From the NCBI GenBank assembly GCA_052266715.1, contig JBQPRB010000010.1: a stretch of DNA of 64,000 bases; one strand, 5' to 3'. This document shows positions 8,460 through 16,608 of the stretch, one piece after another; position 1 is the stretch's first letter, and each line of letters begins with the position of its first letter. The translations under genes and the position numbers were made by a program. Source of the DNA: Jeotgalibaca sp052266715. Its GTDB lineage: Bacteria; Bacillota; Bacilli; Lactobacillales; Aerococcaceae. The notes beneath the pieces are model-generated. The model saw nothing but the letters and a program-made list of their open reading frames with translations, was not told the origin of the DNA and ran no database searches.

Positions 8460-9503
8460 CTACTCTTCTACTATTTTATAATCCTCGTTCCGCAACTCGA
8501 AATTATCCTTCAAGCCATCAGACAGATAGACCTCTTTATCTTTTGTAACAAAAACCGCCTCAATATCATTGCGCCCGTTAACGTAAGCCAAGCCTTCCTC
8601 AACCCCAAGCGCAAAAACCAAGGTCGAGGTCGCATCTCCGTCTACAGATTTTTCGGAGATAATGGAAACACCAGCAATTTCATTATCGAATGGATAGCCC
8701 GTTTCCGGACTCATCAAGTGATGATAAACTTCACCATCCACTTCTAAAAACCGTTCATAGATACCAGACGTTACAATCGAACGATTGCTTTGCTGCGTTG
8801 AGCCGATGCTTTCACCCCGCTCTGCAAACGGATCTTGAATCCCTACATTCCAAACATCCCCATCCCGAACAGGCGAAGCCCCCATCACAAAAACATTACC
8901 GCCCAAATCAATAATAGCCGTAGTCACATTTTCAGATTCGAATAACGCTTTTACTTCATCAGTAATGTACCCTTTAGCTATGGCACCCAAATCCATTTCC
9001 ATGCCTGGTTCTTCGAGATAAACAGAACGTTCTTCGTCATTCAAAATCACTTTGTTGAAATCAATTTTTTGCAGAGCTTCATCTATCTCTGCTTGGCTCG
9101 GTTTACGGGCATCGTCGAATCCAATACGCCAAAGATTGGTAATAGGGCCGATTGTATAATTGAACTGACCATCCAATGAATCACTATAATCAGCAGCGAT
9201 ACTAATCAATTCATAAACTTCTTCTGAAACAACAACCGGTTCTTGACCAGCCGCTTTATTTATTTTGGATATTTCGGATTCGGTTGTTTCGCCGGTGATT
9301 TTGTCAGCTAAATCTCTTACGAGCGCGAATCCCTCTTCAATGACGTCTTCTTTCCCATCATCATAAATACTGAGACTGACATAAGTTCCCATCAGAAACT
9401 CTGTATCATTATAGGCTTGTGTGTTTACCTTGCCTTCGTTCCCGCATGCACTTAAGAAAACGAGCACACCAACGACTCCCAACAGATGTCGAATAATTTT
9501 CAT
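8460..9503 (-). CDS. fmnB: FAD:protein FMN transferase, ApbE family lipoprotein (FmnB)
   Basis: 347 residues from ATG at 9503, preceded by AGGAG; an upstream in-frame extension has no ribosome site. Lipoprotein signal with lipobox LSAC. ApbE hallmarks: TEFLMGTYVSLSIYDD, the metal and FAD-binding MDLGAIAKGYITDE, and the C-terminal DGDATSTLVFALG. The enzyme transfers FMN from FAD onto a Ser/Thr of FMN-binding domains, here most likely pplA, encoded immediately upstream. Confidence 0.93.
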   Translation of the reverse strand: MKIIRHLLGVVGVLVFLSACGNEGKVNTQAYNDTEFLMGTYVSLSIYDDGKEDVIEEGFALVRDLADKITGETTESEISKINKAAGQEPVVVSEEVYELISIAADYSDSLDGQFNYTIGPITNLWRIGFDDARKPSQAEIDEALQKIDFNKVILNDEERSVYLEEPGMEMDLGAIAKGYITDEVKALFESENVTTAIIDLGGNVFVMGASPVRDGDVWNVGIQDPFAERGESIGSTQQSNRSIVTSGIYERFLEVDGEVYHHLMSPETGYPFDNEIAGVSIISEKSVDGDATSTLVFALGVEEGLAYVNGRNDIEAVFVTKDKEVYLSDGLKDNFELRNEDYKIVEE

Positions 9504-9545
9504 ATAATTTCTCCTAATTGTCTTTTCGCCAATTTTAACACACGA

Positions 9546-9577
9546 AAAAGGTAGGAACGAGTGTCTGTTCCTACCTT
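9546..9577 (-). terminator. Terminator between pplA and fmnB
   Basis: A stem AAGGTAGGAAC/GTTCCTACCTT with a minus-strand U-run. It probably gives a short, abundant pplA transcript with read-through into fmnB-dmkA. Confidence 0.8.
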
Positions 9578-9600
9578 CTATCATTATCGTCACTATTAAA

Positions 9601-10131
9601 TTAGTTGTCGATTTCGATTGTTTCTGTGTTTCCTTCTTTAGCTGCATCAATCAATTGTTGTGCATATTCTTTGAACATATCAGAAGAATGTGTAGCACCT
9701 GAAACAACTTCCACTTCAGAAGCATCTTGTTTTTCAACCAATTGATTATTTAATTCTGGAAGGTATTCTTGTGGGCCAACGCCAACTTTTTCAGACATTC
9801 TGTCTTGGTAAGCTTGGTCTTCAGATTTCAATTCGCCAGCTTCGTTTTTGTAGTCATAATTTGATTCAGTGATTTCGCCACCTTCAACTACCATTGTGAA
9901 GTCAACTTTCCAACCATTTTCGTCTAGATTTTTTTGAACCAATGTATATGTTCCATCTTGAAGTTCTGATGTCGCTACTTCAGATGTTGCTTCAGATGAT
10001 TCCTCAATAACTTCAGACGCTGCTTCAGATGAAACTGATTCTTCTGTAGTTGTGTCGCTGCCGCAAGCTGCAAGCAACAATGTTGATGCTAAAGTTAGTG
10101 ACCAAGCTGTCATTTTTTTATTTAGAGCCAT
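9601..10131 (-). CDS. pplA: FMN-binding surface lipoprotein PplA (single-domain form)
   Basis: 176 residues. Signal peptide with lipobox LAAC (Cys about 23), a Ser/Glu-rich linker (about 27-55), then one FMN-binding domain ending in the flavinylation motif SGATHSS (about 144-150) where the Thr would carry FMN covalently. In extracellular electron transfer it passes electrons from the membrane quinone pool to acceptors outside. Known Listeria PplA carries two FMN domains, so this is a shorter form. Own promoter at 10215-10243. Confidence 0.9.
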   Translation of the reverse strand: MALNKKMTAWSLTLASTLLLAACGSDTTTEESVSSEAASEVIEESSEATSEVATSELQDGTYTLVQKNLDENGWKVDFTMVVEGGEITESNYDYKNEAGELKSEDQAYQDRMSEKVGVGPQEYLPELNNQLVEKQDASEVEVVSGATHSSDMFKEYAQQLIDAAKEGNTETIEIDN

Positions 10132-10214
10132 AAGGGAAATACCACCTTTATTATTTTTGTTTTTTGCGAACCTTTCATCCTCCTGATAAAACGTTCACAA
10201 ATGATTACAAGATA

Positions 10215-10243
10215 ATATTACCATTACAAAAAGTAAGATGCAA
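10215..10243 (-). promoter_or_regulatory. Promoter of pplA
   Basis: On the minus strand -35 TTGCAT (10238-10243), a 17-base spacer, then -10 TAATAT (10215-10220). This leaves an untranslated leader of about 75 bases before pplA. Confidence 0.55.
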
Positions 10244-10258
10244 CCGAAATCAAACGAC

Positions 10259-10278
10259 TTTATGAAATATTTCATTAA
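10259..10278. promoter_or_regulatory. Palindrome upstream of the pplA promoter, Rex-like
   Basis: TTTATGAAATATTTCATTAA is symmetrical except for one pair and has a perfect 14-bp core. It resembles the redox-sensor Rex operator (TTGTGAAATATTTCACAA) at 15 of 18 positions. It lies about 50 bases upstream of the predicted pplA start of transcription. The regulator is inferred, not shown. Confidence 0.4.
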
Positions 10279-10309
10279 CTAGCATTGTTTTTTCATTTAA
10301 ATTTAATAT

Positions 10310-10340
10310 AAAAACTAGAAAGCCTATTATAAAGGCTTTC
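10310..10340 (-). terminator. Terminator after dmkB
   Basis: The minus-strand stem GAAAGCC/GGCTTTC is followed by TAGTTTTT. It closes the ndh2-eetA-dmkB transcript. Confidence 0.75.
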
Positions 10341-10345
10341 CGGTT

Positions 10346-11326
10346 TCAGAACTCTCGTGATAACATTTGCTCAGTAATTAGCGATAGCGTTTTTTTCGTG
10401 TCGCTTTCAGGCAGTTTTTCTATTTGTTTAAGCGCTTTTTTTGTGTATTTGACTGCTAAAGCTTTTGCTTCGTCTAGACCACCGCTCTCAATCACAATTT
10501 CGTAAATTTTGTTTACTTCTTCATTTGTGATTGCTTCTCCTTTTTCCAAAAGCGGATGAATTTCCGATCCTCGCTTCATTTTGGCATAAATTAAAGGAGC
10601 AGTATAGATACCATTACGAACATCTTGCAAGATTGGTTTCCCGGTTTTGTTATCGTCCGCCGCATAGTCCAGGATATCATCAGTGATTTGAAATGCCATT
10701 CCGATGTTACTGCCAATTTGGTATGCTTGTTGGGCGAATCGCTGCCCATACTGGGTATCGTATGCCCCAGAATAGCAACTCAATCCAAACAGTTGGGCGG
10801 TTTTTCCTTGTATTTGGCTCAAATAGTCACGCATCCGCATGTTGCTGTCATACTTACGATCCATCTGATTCAATTCGCCAATTAGGATTTTTTCCATTCC
10901 CTCAGTATTTAGTTGCAGACTGTTCGCCTCGCCGATATTATTTTGGAGCAGACGGAAACAAATCGTGAATAAATAGTCACCTGCATAAACTGCAACCCGA
11001 TTGCCATAGGCACTGTTCAACGTTTCTTGTCCCCGTCGTTTAGCCGACTCATCAATGACATCATCGTGAATCAATGTAGCCATATGCAAAACTTCGAGTG
11101 CGGCCGCAGTTGCTCGCGCCTTGCTCTCATCTCGTTTATCGGAAAACTGGGAAAACAACAAACTGTATGCGGGGCGTAATAATTTTCCTCCCGAGAATAA
11201 CATTTCTTTTATTTTATGTTGTACTTCTTTATTTTTGATGGTTATTTGATTATCAATTAGCGATATGGTTGCTTCTAACTCATGTCGCAGGGCAGGATAG
11301 GCATCCCACATTGGATGTACCTTCAT
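10346..11326 (-). CDS. dmkB: Polyprenyl diphosphate synthase (DmkB, HepT-like)
   Basis: 326 residues, trans-isoprenyl diphosphate synthase family. It makes the isoprenoid tail for the EET quinone. The first Asp-rich motif reads LIHDDVIDES (about 91-100) and the second QITDDILDYAADDNKTGK (about 219-236). Both are intact, as are the KGGK-equivalent (SGGKLLRPAYS) and the product-binding region. It pairs with dmkA at the end of the cluster. It overlaps nothing and starts 21 bases after eetA. Confidence 0.92.
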   Translation of the reverse strand: MKVHPMWDAYPALRHELEATISLIDNQITIKNKEVQHKIKEMLFSGGKLLRPAYSLLFSQFSDKRDESKARATAAALEVLHMATLIHDDVIDESAKRRGQETLNSAYGNRVAVYAGDYLFTICFRLLQNNIGEANSLQLNTEGMEKILIGELNQMDRKYDSNMRMRDYLSQIQGKTAQLFGLSCYSGAYDTQYGQRFAQQAYQIGSNIGMAFQITDDILDYAADDNKTGKPILQDVRNGIYTAPLIYAKMKRGSEIHPLLEKGEAITNEEVNKIYEIVIESGGLDEAKALAVKYTKKALKQIEKLPESDTKKTLSLITEQMLSREF

Positions 11327-11347
11327 CTAACTTTCACACTCCCTGAA

Positions 11348-11770
11348 TTACCTTAAAGATAGGACATCGATTTCATTGTTGTTCTCAACTGGACTGTCAG
11401 ACCGAACTTCCACCAGCATTTTATGCGGCAAACATAAAATCGTATCCCCTACTTGGTCTATTGCCGCCATCCTTACGCAAACTTGGTCCGAACAAGTGGC
11501 TTCTGTCATTTTTACCGACATACCCGTGCGGACGAGAACATTTTCATGTCCATGTTCATCTTTATAATGATACGTTTCCGTTTCACCATCATCCACTAAA
11601 TCAAACACGTGGACCACATCTCCATCAACTTCCACAACCGCCTGTAAATTTGTTTGATCCGCGGTCGCTTGAACATAGGTAAAGACGCCTAAAGGCAAAA
11701 ACGAACCCAACATCAATAACAGAACGACAATAATATCGCCACGCCTAATCATTTTTATATATTTCATCAT
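11348..11770 (-). CDS. eetA: EetA: NusG domain II-containing membrane-anchored protein
   Basis: 140 residues. One N-terminal membrane helix (IIVVLLLMLGSFLPLGVFTYV) anchors an extracytoplasmic NusG-domain-II-like beta domain. The domain holds VEVDGDVVHVFDL and a conserved Cys pair (CSDQVCV, then ILCLPHKMLVEV). Such proteins sit beside ApbE, Gx-transporter and FMN-binding genes in Rnf-like and EET clusters. Its exact role is not established; an assembly or flavin-handling function is inferred from context. Confidence 0.85.
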   Translation of the reverse strand: MMKYIKMIRRGDIIVVLLLMLGSFLPLGVFTYVQATADQTNLQAVVEVDGDVVHVFDLVDDGETETYHYKDEHGHENVLVRTGMSVKMTEATCSDQVCVRMAAIDQVGDTILCLPHKMLVEVRSDSPVENNNEIDVLSLR

Positions 11771-11811
11771 TTCGATGTAATCCCTTCACTTCTTAGTTGG
11801 CTTCACTATAT

Positions 11812-11857
11812 ACGAAAAATGGAGGCAAAGGCAAGTTTCCCCACCTCAACCTCCATT
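11812..11857 (-). terminator. Weak hairpin terminator after ndh2
   Basis: The minus-strand AATGGAGG/CCTCCATT stem, with a long loop, precedes TTTTC just past the ndh2 stop. The long loop makes it leaky, allowing read-through to eetA. Confidence 0.5.
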
Positions 11858-11866
11858 GTTTTTCTA

Positions 11867-13732
11867 TTATTTATTGACGCCCACTTCATAAATGGACTTG
11901 ATGTCACCATACCACCACTTGCCTAGTTTCTTGGAAATCCAAGGAATGACATAGTAATCCAATCCAAAGGCACGACCTGATCCGTTCATCAAGCTAATTG
12001 CTACAGGAACGAACCACATATTAACCCAATAGAACATGCCTGTTAAACTGAACATTGCGACCAAACCGACTGTCAACGCACTTACTAGCCATGTGAACAG
12101 ACCGAAAATTAAAGCTAAACCAATCGCTATTTCCAACAATGTCATCATTTTTTGCATGAACAATGCCATTTCTACGTTTGGAACCATGAATTTCATGATG
12201 CTTTCGAACCAACCTGGCATTTTATCAAGAACCATCATTGGCTCCTCGCCGTAAACATAGTTTAATCCAAACACACTGTGAGCTACTTCTTCAACTGCTT
12301 CAGATGCACCAGATGCCGGGTCTTGTAACCAAGAGAACGGCATGGTTACTTCATCACCAAACCAAGAAGTTGTTCCAGCGAGACCAAACATTTTCTTCAA
12401 ACCTTCCCATAACCACATGGATCCGTAGAAGACACGTAGTGGCAAGTTCCAAAGAACGTTACCGTAGCGAGACAAGTGTTTGCGGAAAATGCTACGTCCA
12501 TCACGAATATGGAAGAATTCGTGGTGGATGTATTTCACGAAATAGAAGATAGAACCAATCGTCAAGAAGTAGAACAAGTTGATTAAGTGTTTTACAGCCA
12601 TTGCCACAAAACCGCTCAAGTGGATTTTATCCATCAAGTAAGCAACACCATAACGAGAACCAATCGAAATCATGAACCCTTGGTAATTACCTTTGTGCGC
12701 AACTTTTTCTGTTCCTTCAATAGTAGCAATAATATTTTTAGCTGCTGTATGTCCGGTTTGTTCAGCGTTTTGAACGATTTGCGGAACAGGTTTGTTATCA
12801 TTTTCTGGTTCTTCGTAGTAAACGATGTCCCCGGCTAAATAAACATCTTTTGCACCTTGTGCTTCCATGTATTTATTAGCAATCAGTCGACCAGCGCGAC
12901 CTTTTTCGATTCCGTATTCTTCAACATCAGAGTTTGCTTTAACCCCTGCTGTCCAAATAAGGGTATGTGTTGGGATAACTGTTCCATCAGAAAGTTCGAT
13001 ACTGTTTTCAGTAACGTTGGCAACACCGTTACTTTTAACGATGTTAACACCATTTTTGATCAAGTATCTTTCCGCTTTAGAAGATTCTTTCTCAGTAACA
13101 ACACCCAAGATGATTGGTGCGGCTTCAACTAAGTGGAAACTGAATTCGTTTGGATCTAGTTTGTTGTCTTTTGCTAGACGGTCTTTCCATTCCATCAAGT
13201 CACCGATCATTTCCACACCAGTAAACCCGGCACCGGAAACAACCATTGTCAACATTGCTTTACGTTTTGCTTCGTCATGCTCAATTGCCGCTGCTTCAAC
13301 GGTATCCTTGATGTGACGACGCAATGTATTTGCATCTTCCCATGACCATAATGTGAAGCCATGTTCAGCAACACCTGGAATGTTGAATGTATTTGGTTCC
13401 CCACCCATTGCCAAGATTAGGTGGTCGTAGTGGAAAGTTGATTTTTCAGTTGTAACAACTTTCTTTTCTTTATCTAAGTGAGTCACTTCATCTGTTACGA
13501 TATCAACGTTTTTGTTACGATTGAACAAACGTTGCAAGTCGTATTGGATTGCATCGGGCTCTACACGTCCAGCTGCAACTTCGTGAAGTTCAGTCATGTA
13601 CGTTTGGTAAGAATGACGGTCAATTAACGTAATTAGAACGTCATCATTTTTCTTGAAATGCTTAGACAACTTTTTAGTTGCCGCAACGCCAGCAAAACCG
13701 GCACCGATTACAACAATATTAGTCTTTGCCAT
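11867..13732 (-). CDS. ndh2: Type II NADH dehydrogenase of the EET locus (Ndh2) with membrane C-terminus
   Basis: 621 residues, far longer than the 400-residue housekeeping NDH-2. The N-terminal part has the FAD dinucleotide fold (VVIGAGFAGVAATKKL) and the NAD fold (VVSGAGFTGVEMIGDL). The AGD motif reads DVYLAGDIVYYEE. From about 370 on, several membrane helices follow (LINLFYFLTIGSIFYFV; LLEIAIGLALIFGLFTWLVSAL) as in the Listeria EET enzyme. It moves electrons from NADH to demethylmenaquinone. A promoter lies at 13814-13843. Confidence 0.93.
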   Translation of the reverse strand: MAKTNIVVIGAGFAGVAATKKLSKHFKKNDDVLITLIDRHSYQTYMTELHEVAAGRVEPDAIQYDLQRLFNRNKNVDIVTDEVTHLDKEKKVVTTEKSTFHYDHLILAMGGEPNTFNIPGVAEHGFTLWSWEDANTLRRHIKDTVEAAAIEHDEAKRKAMLTMVVSGAGFTGVEMIGDLMEWKDRLAKDNKLDPNEFSFHLVEAAPIILGVVTEKESSKAERYLIKNGVNIVKSNGVANVTENSIELSDGTVIPTHTLIWTAGVKANSDVEEYGIEKGRAGRLIANKYMEAQGAKDVYLAGDIVYYEEPENDNKPVPQIVQNAEQTGHTAAKNIIATIEGTEKVAHKGNYQGFMISIGSRYGVAYLMDKIHLSGFVAMAVKHLINLFYFLTIGSIFYFVKYIHHEFFHIRDGRSIFRKHLSRYGNVLWNLPLRVFYGSMWLWEGLKKMFGLAGTTSWFGDEVTMPFSWLQDPASGASEAVEEVAHSVFGLNYVYGEEPMMVLDKMPGWFESIMKFMVPNVEMALFMQKMMTLLEIAIGLALIFGLFTWLVSALTVGLVAMFSLTGMFYWVNMWFVPVAISLMNGSGRAFGLDYYVIPWISKKLGKWWYGDIKSIYEVGVNK

Positions 13733-13813
13733 AATTTCTTCTCCTTAATATATCTATCTCTATGTAAATAATTGCACAAAATAATTCACTTACTAAAAAT
13801 CACTTACCAAAAC

Positions 13814-13843
13814 ATTATAATTTACTTGTGAAAAGAAGTCCAA
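13814..13843 (-). promoter_or_regulatory. Promoter of ndh2-eetA-dmkB
   Basis: Minus-strand -35 TTGGAC (13838-13843), an 18-base spacer and -10 TATAAT (13814-13819). Just downstream the leader carries a direct repeat TAAGTGA (two copies about 16 bases apart, 13787-13812), a possible regulator site. Confidence 0.6.
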
Positions 13844-13913
13844 TGTAATTTAAGTTTCTAGTCTTTTTTTAGAGCATTCTCATATTGAGACGTTTTTCTA
13901 ATAAACAACTAAC

Positions 13914-13942
13914 GAAAAAGGAGCTGGATTCACTCCAGCTCC
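13914..13942 (-). terminator. Terminator overlapping the end of eetB
   Basis: A stem AAGGAGCTGGA/TCCAGCTCCTT followed by TTTC on the minus strand. The 5' arm lies inside the last codons of eetB. It separates eetB from ndh2 transcription. Confidence 0.75.
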
Positions 13943-14520
13943 TTAAATTCTGTCGTATATTGTGCATCGTACCACATGCGGGTTAAACGATCTGATTTAG
14001 CTTCTTCTCTTTGGAAGGTTTTAATCGTTACGACATGTTCCATCAAGTAGTTCGCCGCTATTCCTACCGCTATCCCCGAGAAAATTCCCGTTAAGGCTAA
14101 AACCGGTAAATAAAGCATCACACCGAATGATTGCGCAATGGTACTTGCCACAACCAACTGGCCCACATTATGCAGAATACCTCCAGTTGCACTGACGCCG
14201 ATAAGACTCACATGTTTCGGTCCCAATCTCCGCACTGACAACATCCCGAAGTAACTCAAGAACGCTCCCGCAAAACTATAAAGGAAAGTCGACAACGTCC
14301 CACCTAATAATGTTGAGATCAAAAGTCGCATCCAAACCACTTTCAAACTGTCCCTGGAAGGTAAGGTAAAAATGGCCAAAATTGTGATAATATTTGCCAG
14401 TCCCAGCTTCGCACCCGGCGCAAAGGCAAATGGAAATGGAATCGAGCGCTCCAATAATGTAATGACGACACCTTGAGCGGCTAATAATGCGATATATATA
14501 AGTCGTGTATTTTTTTTCAT
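13930..14520 (-). CDS. eetB: EetB: Gx transporter family membrane protein
   Basis: 196 residues, about five to six membrane helices. The N-terminal segment (LIYIALLAAQGVVITLLERSIPFPF) and the following PGAKLGLANIITILAIF are typical of the Gx transporter / heptaprenyl diphosphate synthase component I family, which resembles ECF substrate-binding subunits. In EET clusters it is thought to act in flavin or quinone supply across the membrane; this is inferred. First gene of the EET cluster, 197 bases before ndh2. Confidence 0.85.
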   Translation of the reverse strand: MKKNTRLIYIALLAAQGVVITLLERSIPFPFAFAPGAKLGLANIITILAIFTLPSRDSLKVVWMRLLISTLLGGTLSTFLYSFAGAFLSYFGMLSVRRLGPKHVSLIGVSATGGILHNVGQLVVASTIAQSFGVMLYLPVLALTGIFSGIAVGIAANYLMEHVVTIKTFQREEAKSDRLTRMWYDAQYTTEFKELE

Positions 14521-14641
14521 AATCAGTACCTTTACTATTCATCGTTCTTTAATAATGCAACTGGCAAAAATTGCCAGAAGTGAGTCACTTAAGTTTAGCA
14601 TAACTGAAGAACGAATAATATTAATCCCATACAAAAATAAA

Positions 14642-14664
14642 AGCTAGTGCTTTTGGCACCAGCT
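14642..14664 (-). terminator. Terminator of the former sigH transcript
   Basis: The minus-strand stem AGCTGGTGC/GCACTAGCT with loop CAAAA, then TTTATTTTT, 50 bases after the stop of the sigH remnant. Confidence 0.75.
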
Positions 14665-14714
14665 AATTATATGTCTGAGGTTGAATTATTTTAGATTATT
14701 TGGAGCGGTCTAAA

Positions 14715-14907
14715 TTAAATTGAATTGAATTTTTGTCTACAGCGTTCAATTGCGTTTTTCACCCTTATGTATTCTACTTCCAACTCATCCGCAATGGCTT
14801 TTATTGACAAACCTCTGATGAATAAGAGATAGACCTCTTTTTCAAATTTCGAAAGAAGCTCACCATAGTCACGATACGCCTCACCTGACTGCTCCCCACG
14901 TATAAAT
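14715..14907 (-). pseudogene. sigH: 3' remnant of a sigma-H-like sigma factor gene
   Basis: About 60 codons end at TAA 14715-14717. They encode a sigma region-4 helix-turn-helix: YGELLSKFEKEVYLLFIRG, then LSIKAIADELEVEYIRVKNA and IERCRQKF. This is the C-terminus of SigH/ComX-type factors. In Firmicutes sigH sits between yacP/rae1 and rpmG, exactly the place this remnant occupies relative to rpmG. Upstream the frame is closed by a stop near 14908, and the IS end begins near 14937. No sigma region 2 was found elsewhere in the window. Confidence 0.8.
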
Positions 14908-14936
14908 TAAGGGGGTCCATAGGCGGATAGGACATC

Positions 14937-15093
14937 ACGGACCGTACTCACGTCATTCCCACATCAGTAGAGATGACGTTTTTCTAATTCCGTTCTATTC
15001 CCAAAAGCCCGAGGACTTTCTCAACAAGGTATCCCGTGACACCATTGGCGTTGAAGGCTCGCAGCTGAACCTTTTGGTTGCTACAACCATGTG
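14937..15093 (-). ncRNA. IS right end and candidate omega-RNA of the TnpB element
   Basis: The 3' end of tnpB and its downstream stretch form the usual omega-RNA region of IS200/IS605 elements. It ends with a hairpin ACGTCAT/ATGACGT (14949-14978) followed by ACGGTCC. A diverged second copy of this stretch lies at 17265-17400 and similarity stops at the same ACGGTCC, which supports it as the element's right end. The guide would be drawn from the adjacent flank. Inferred from family knowledge and the repeat. Confidence 0.5.
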
Positions 15094-16608
15094 TTAGGTA
15101 AATTGAAAGTCGCACAACCCGAAGTTGCTGGACTTGCGGTCGGTAGAATGGCAAAGTGTCTGAATGCAAGTGGCGTGATGTGTCAGGAAGGTGGCGAACG
15201 TCGCATCGCACTGGGTGCGGTCCGTTTCTTTAAGGGTCGGGTGACTGTTCTTAAGGAGGAACGCACTATACAGGTCACGTTGAACAACGTGTCCCCCGAC
15301 TATAGCGGTGCGTTCGGCGAGCGTCTTCTTGGTGTAGGTATCATTGCTATGATTGTACTGGCTGGCCCGGAAGATGGTCGTGTGCACCTTGTGGAGACCA
15401 CCCCCTTCTCGGGGCGCTTTTTGCTGCACTCTGGAGACCAGAAGACCCGGGGCATGATAACCGATGGACTTGCCAAATCGTTTCTTGCGGTTGAAGCGCC
15501 CGTTCTTATTGACGGTTGTTTCTTTGGTCCGCTTCATGAGTGCCCGGAAATCCATGTCTTCCACATACACCTGATTGCCCAGTGCCAGGATGGCATTGGC
15601 AGTCTTGTTATGGGCTATTTTTAAAGCCACCGCCCGTCGACGGTAGAGGTCCTTCAAACGGAATAATACTTCTATATAGTTGTTGCTACGCACCCAGAAC
15701 AGCTTGATGTCGCGTTTGATGGTTCCATCTGCCTTGAAGTTCGCGGGATTGGTTGCCCGCCGGCTCCGGTCGAGTTTCCGTTTCAATCGGTGAATCGTGC
15801 GGTCATAGACGTTCCCTTCAGGGAACAGCTCCTTCAGGATGACGCCGTCATCGCCTACCACCGCGACGGTGGAAGTGCCGATGTCTACCCCCACTTTCTT
15901 ATCCGGACTCAGTTGATGGCGGGGCATGCCAGTATCCTTGTTTCGTTTCACAGGTGAATCACCTTCCAGCACCAGTTGCAGGAAGTACTTGTTGCCGCCC
16001 TTGAACGCCCGGCGGACGATACGACAATACTTCACCCGGTTAAGGGCCAGCGATTCCTGAATAAATGAGTCGTTGGCACGGATTTTAACGGGCATGACCA
16101 GCCCGTTCCATTCCAAACGGTCTCCTTTGAAGCGCATGCCGGAGTCGTTTGTTTTGCCTTCTAGGGATGCCAGTTGCCCGAACTTCTTGAAATGCACCTT
16201 TTTGCCTTTACCGTACAGTAGGGAGGACACACTTCCCCAAACCGTGGTGGCGATTTTTTGTGCCGTCAGGCTGTCTATGTGCTTCTTGTAGGCGTAGCGC
16301 ATTCGCTTGATAGAGTCATGGAGTTTGTACTCCGCCACCCCAAAAGACTTTTGGATGGCTTCCAATTCTCTATTACACGCCGTAATACATCGCTTGTCCT
16401 TCGCTTTGACGGCCAGACGACGTTCTGCCAACACCTCTTGGTACCGACGGTTTTTGTGCAACTCTGACAGTTGTGTACGCGCCTGATGCAAGACCTTGTT
16501 GTACAAGTTTTCCGCAATCGCGAAGCGCTTGTCCAGGACAGCTTGTTCGTTTTGGTGCGTGACAAGCCGCAACTCCAATACGAACGATGGGGTTTTACTT
16601 TTAGCCAT
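15094..16608 (-). CDS. tnpB: TnpB-family RNA-guided nuclease (IS200/IS605 OrfB)
   Basis: 504 residues, uninterrupted. A RuvC-like catalytic triad can be read as D242 (VGVDIGTSTVAVV), E350 (VYVEDMDFRAL) and D445 (VVQRDLYSAFLL). The RKKRFGKSI and RASQYNHSNDTYTKK segments are typical of this TnpB group. It lacks the CxxC zinc-finger pairs of many TnpBs, as do relatives with the RDLYSAFL ending. Its base composition is GC-richer than the flanks. The start overlaps the 3' end of the broken tnpA by 8 bases. Probably active as an RNA-guided nuclease, though its own transposase is dead. Confidence 0.85.
   Translation of the reverse strand: MAKSKTPSFVLELRLVTHQNEQAVLDKRFAIAENLYNKVLHQARTQLSELHKNRRYQEVLAERRLAVKAKDKRCITACNRELEAIQKSFGVAEYKLHDSIKRMRYAYKKHIDSLTAQKIATTVWGSVSSLLYGKGKKVHFKKFGQLASLEGKTNDSGMRFKGDRLEWNGLVMPVKIRANDSFIQESLALNRVKYCRIVRRAFKGGNKYFLQLVLEGDSPVKRNKDTGMPRHQLSPDKKVGVDIGTSTVAVVGDDGVILKELFPEGNVYDRTIHRLKRKLDRSRRATNPANFKADGTIKRDIKLFWVRSNNYIEVLFRLKDLYRRRAVALKIAHNKTANAILALGNQVYVEDMDFRALMKRTKETTVNKNGRFNRKKRFGKSIGYHAPGLLVSRVQQKAPREGGGLHKVHTTIFRASQYNHSNDTYTKKTLAERTAIVGGHVVQRDLYSAFLLKNSHPTLKETDRTQCDATFATFLTHHATCIQTLCHSTDRKSSNFGLCDFQFT

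Noticed and set aside
14984..15211. 75-codon minus-strand frame overlapping the tnpB end
   Set aside because: Lies in the omega-RNA/right-end region; similarity to the 17.3-kb copy is better explained by RNA or element-end conservation, since the second copy has in-frame stops.
15091..15624. 177-codon plus-strand frame opposite tnpB
   Set aside because: Long only because tnpB is GC-rich; no start signal or recognisable protein.
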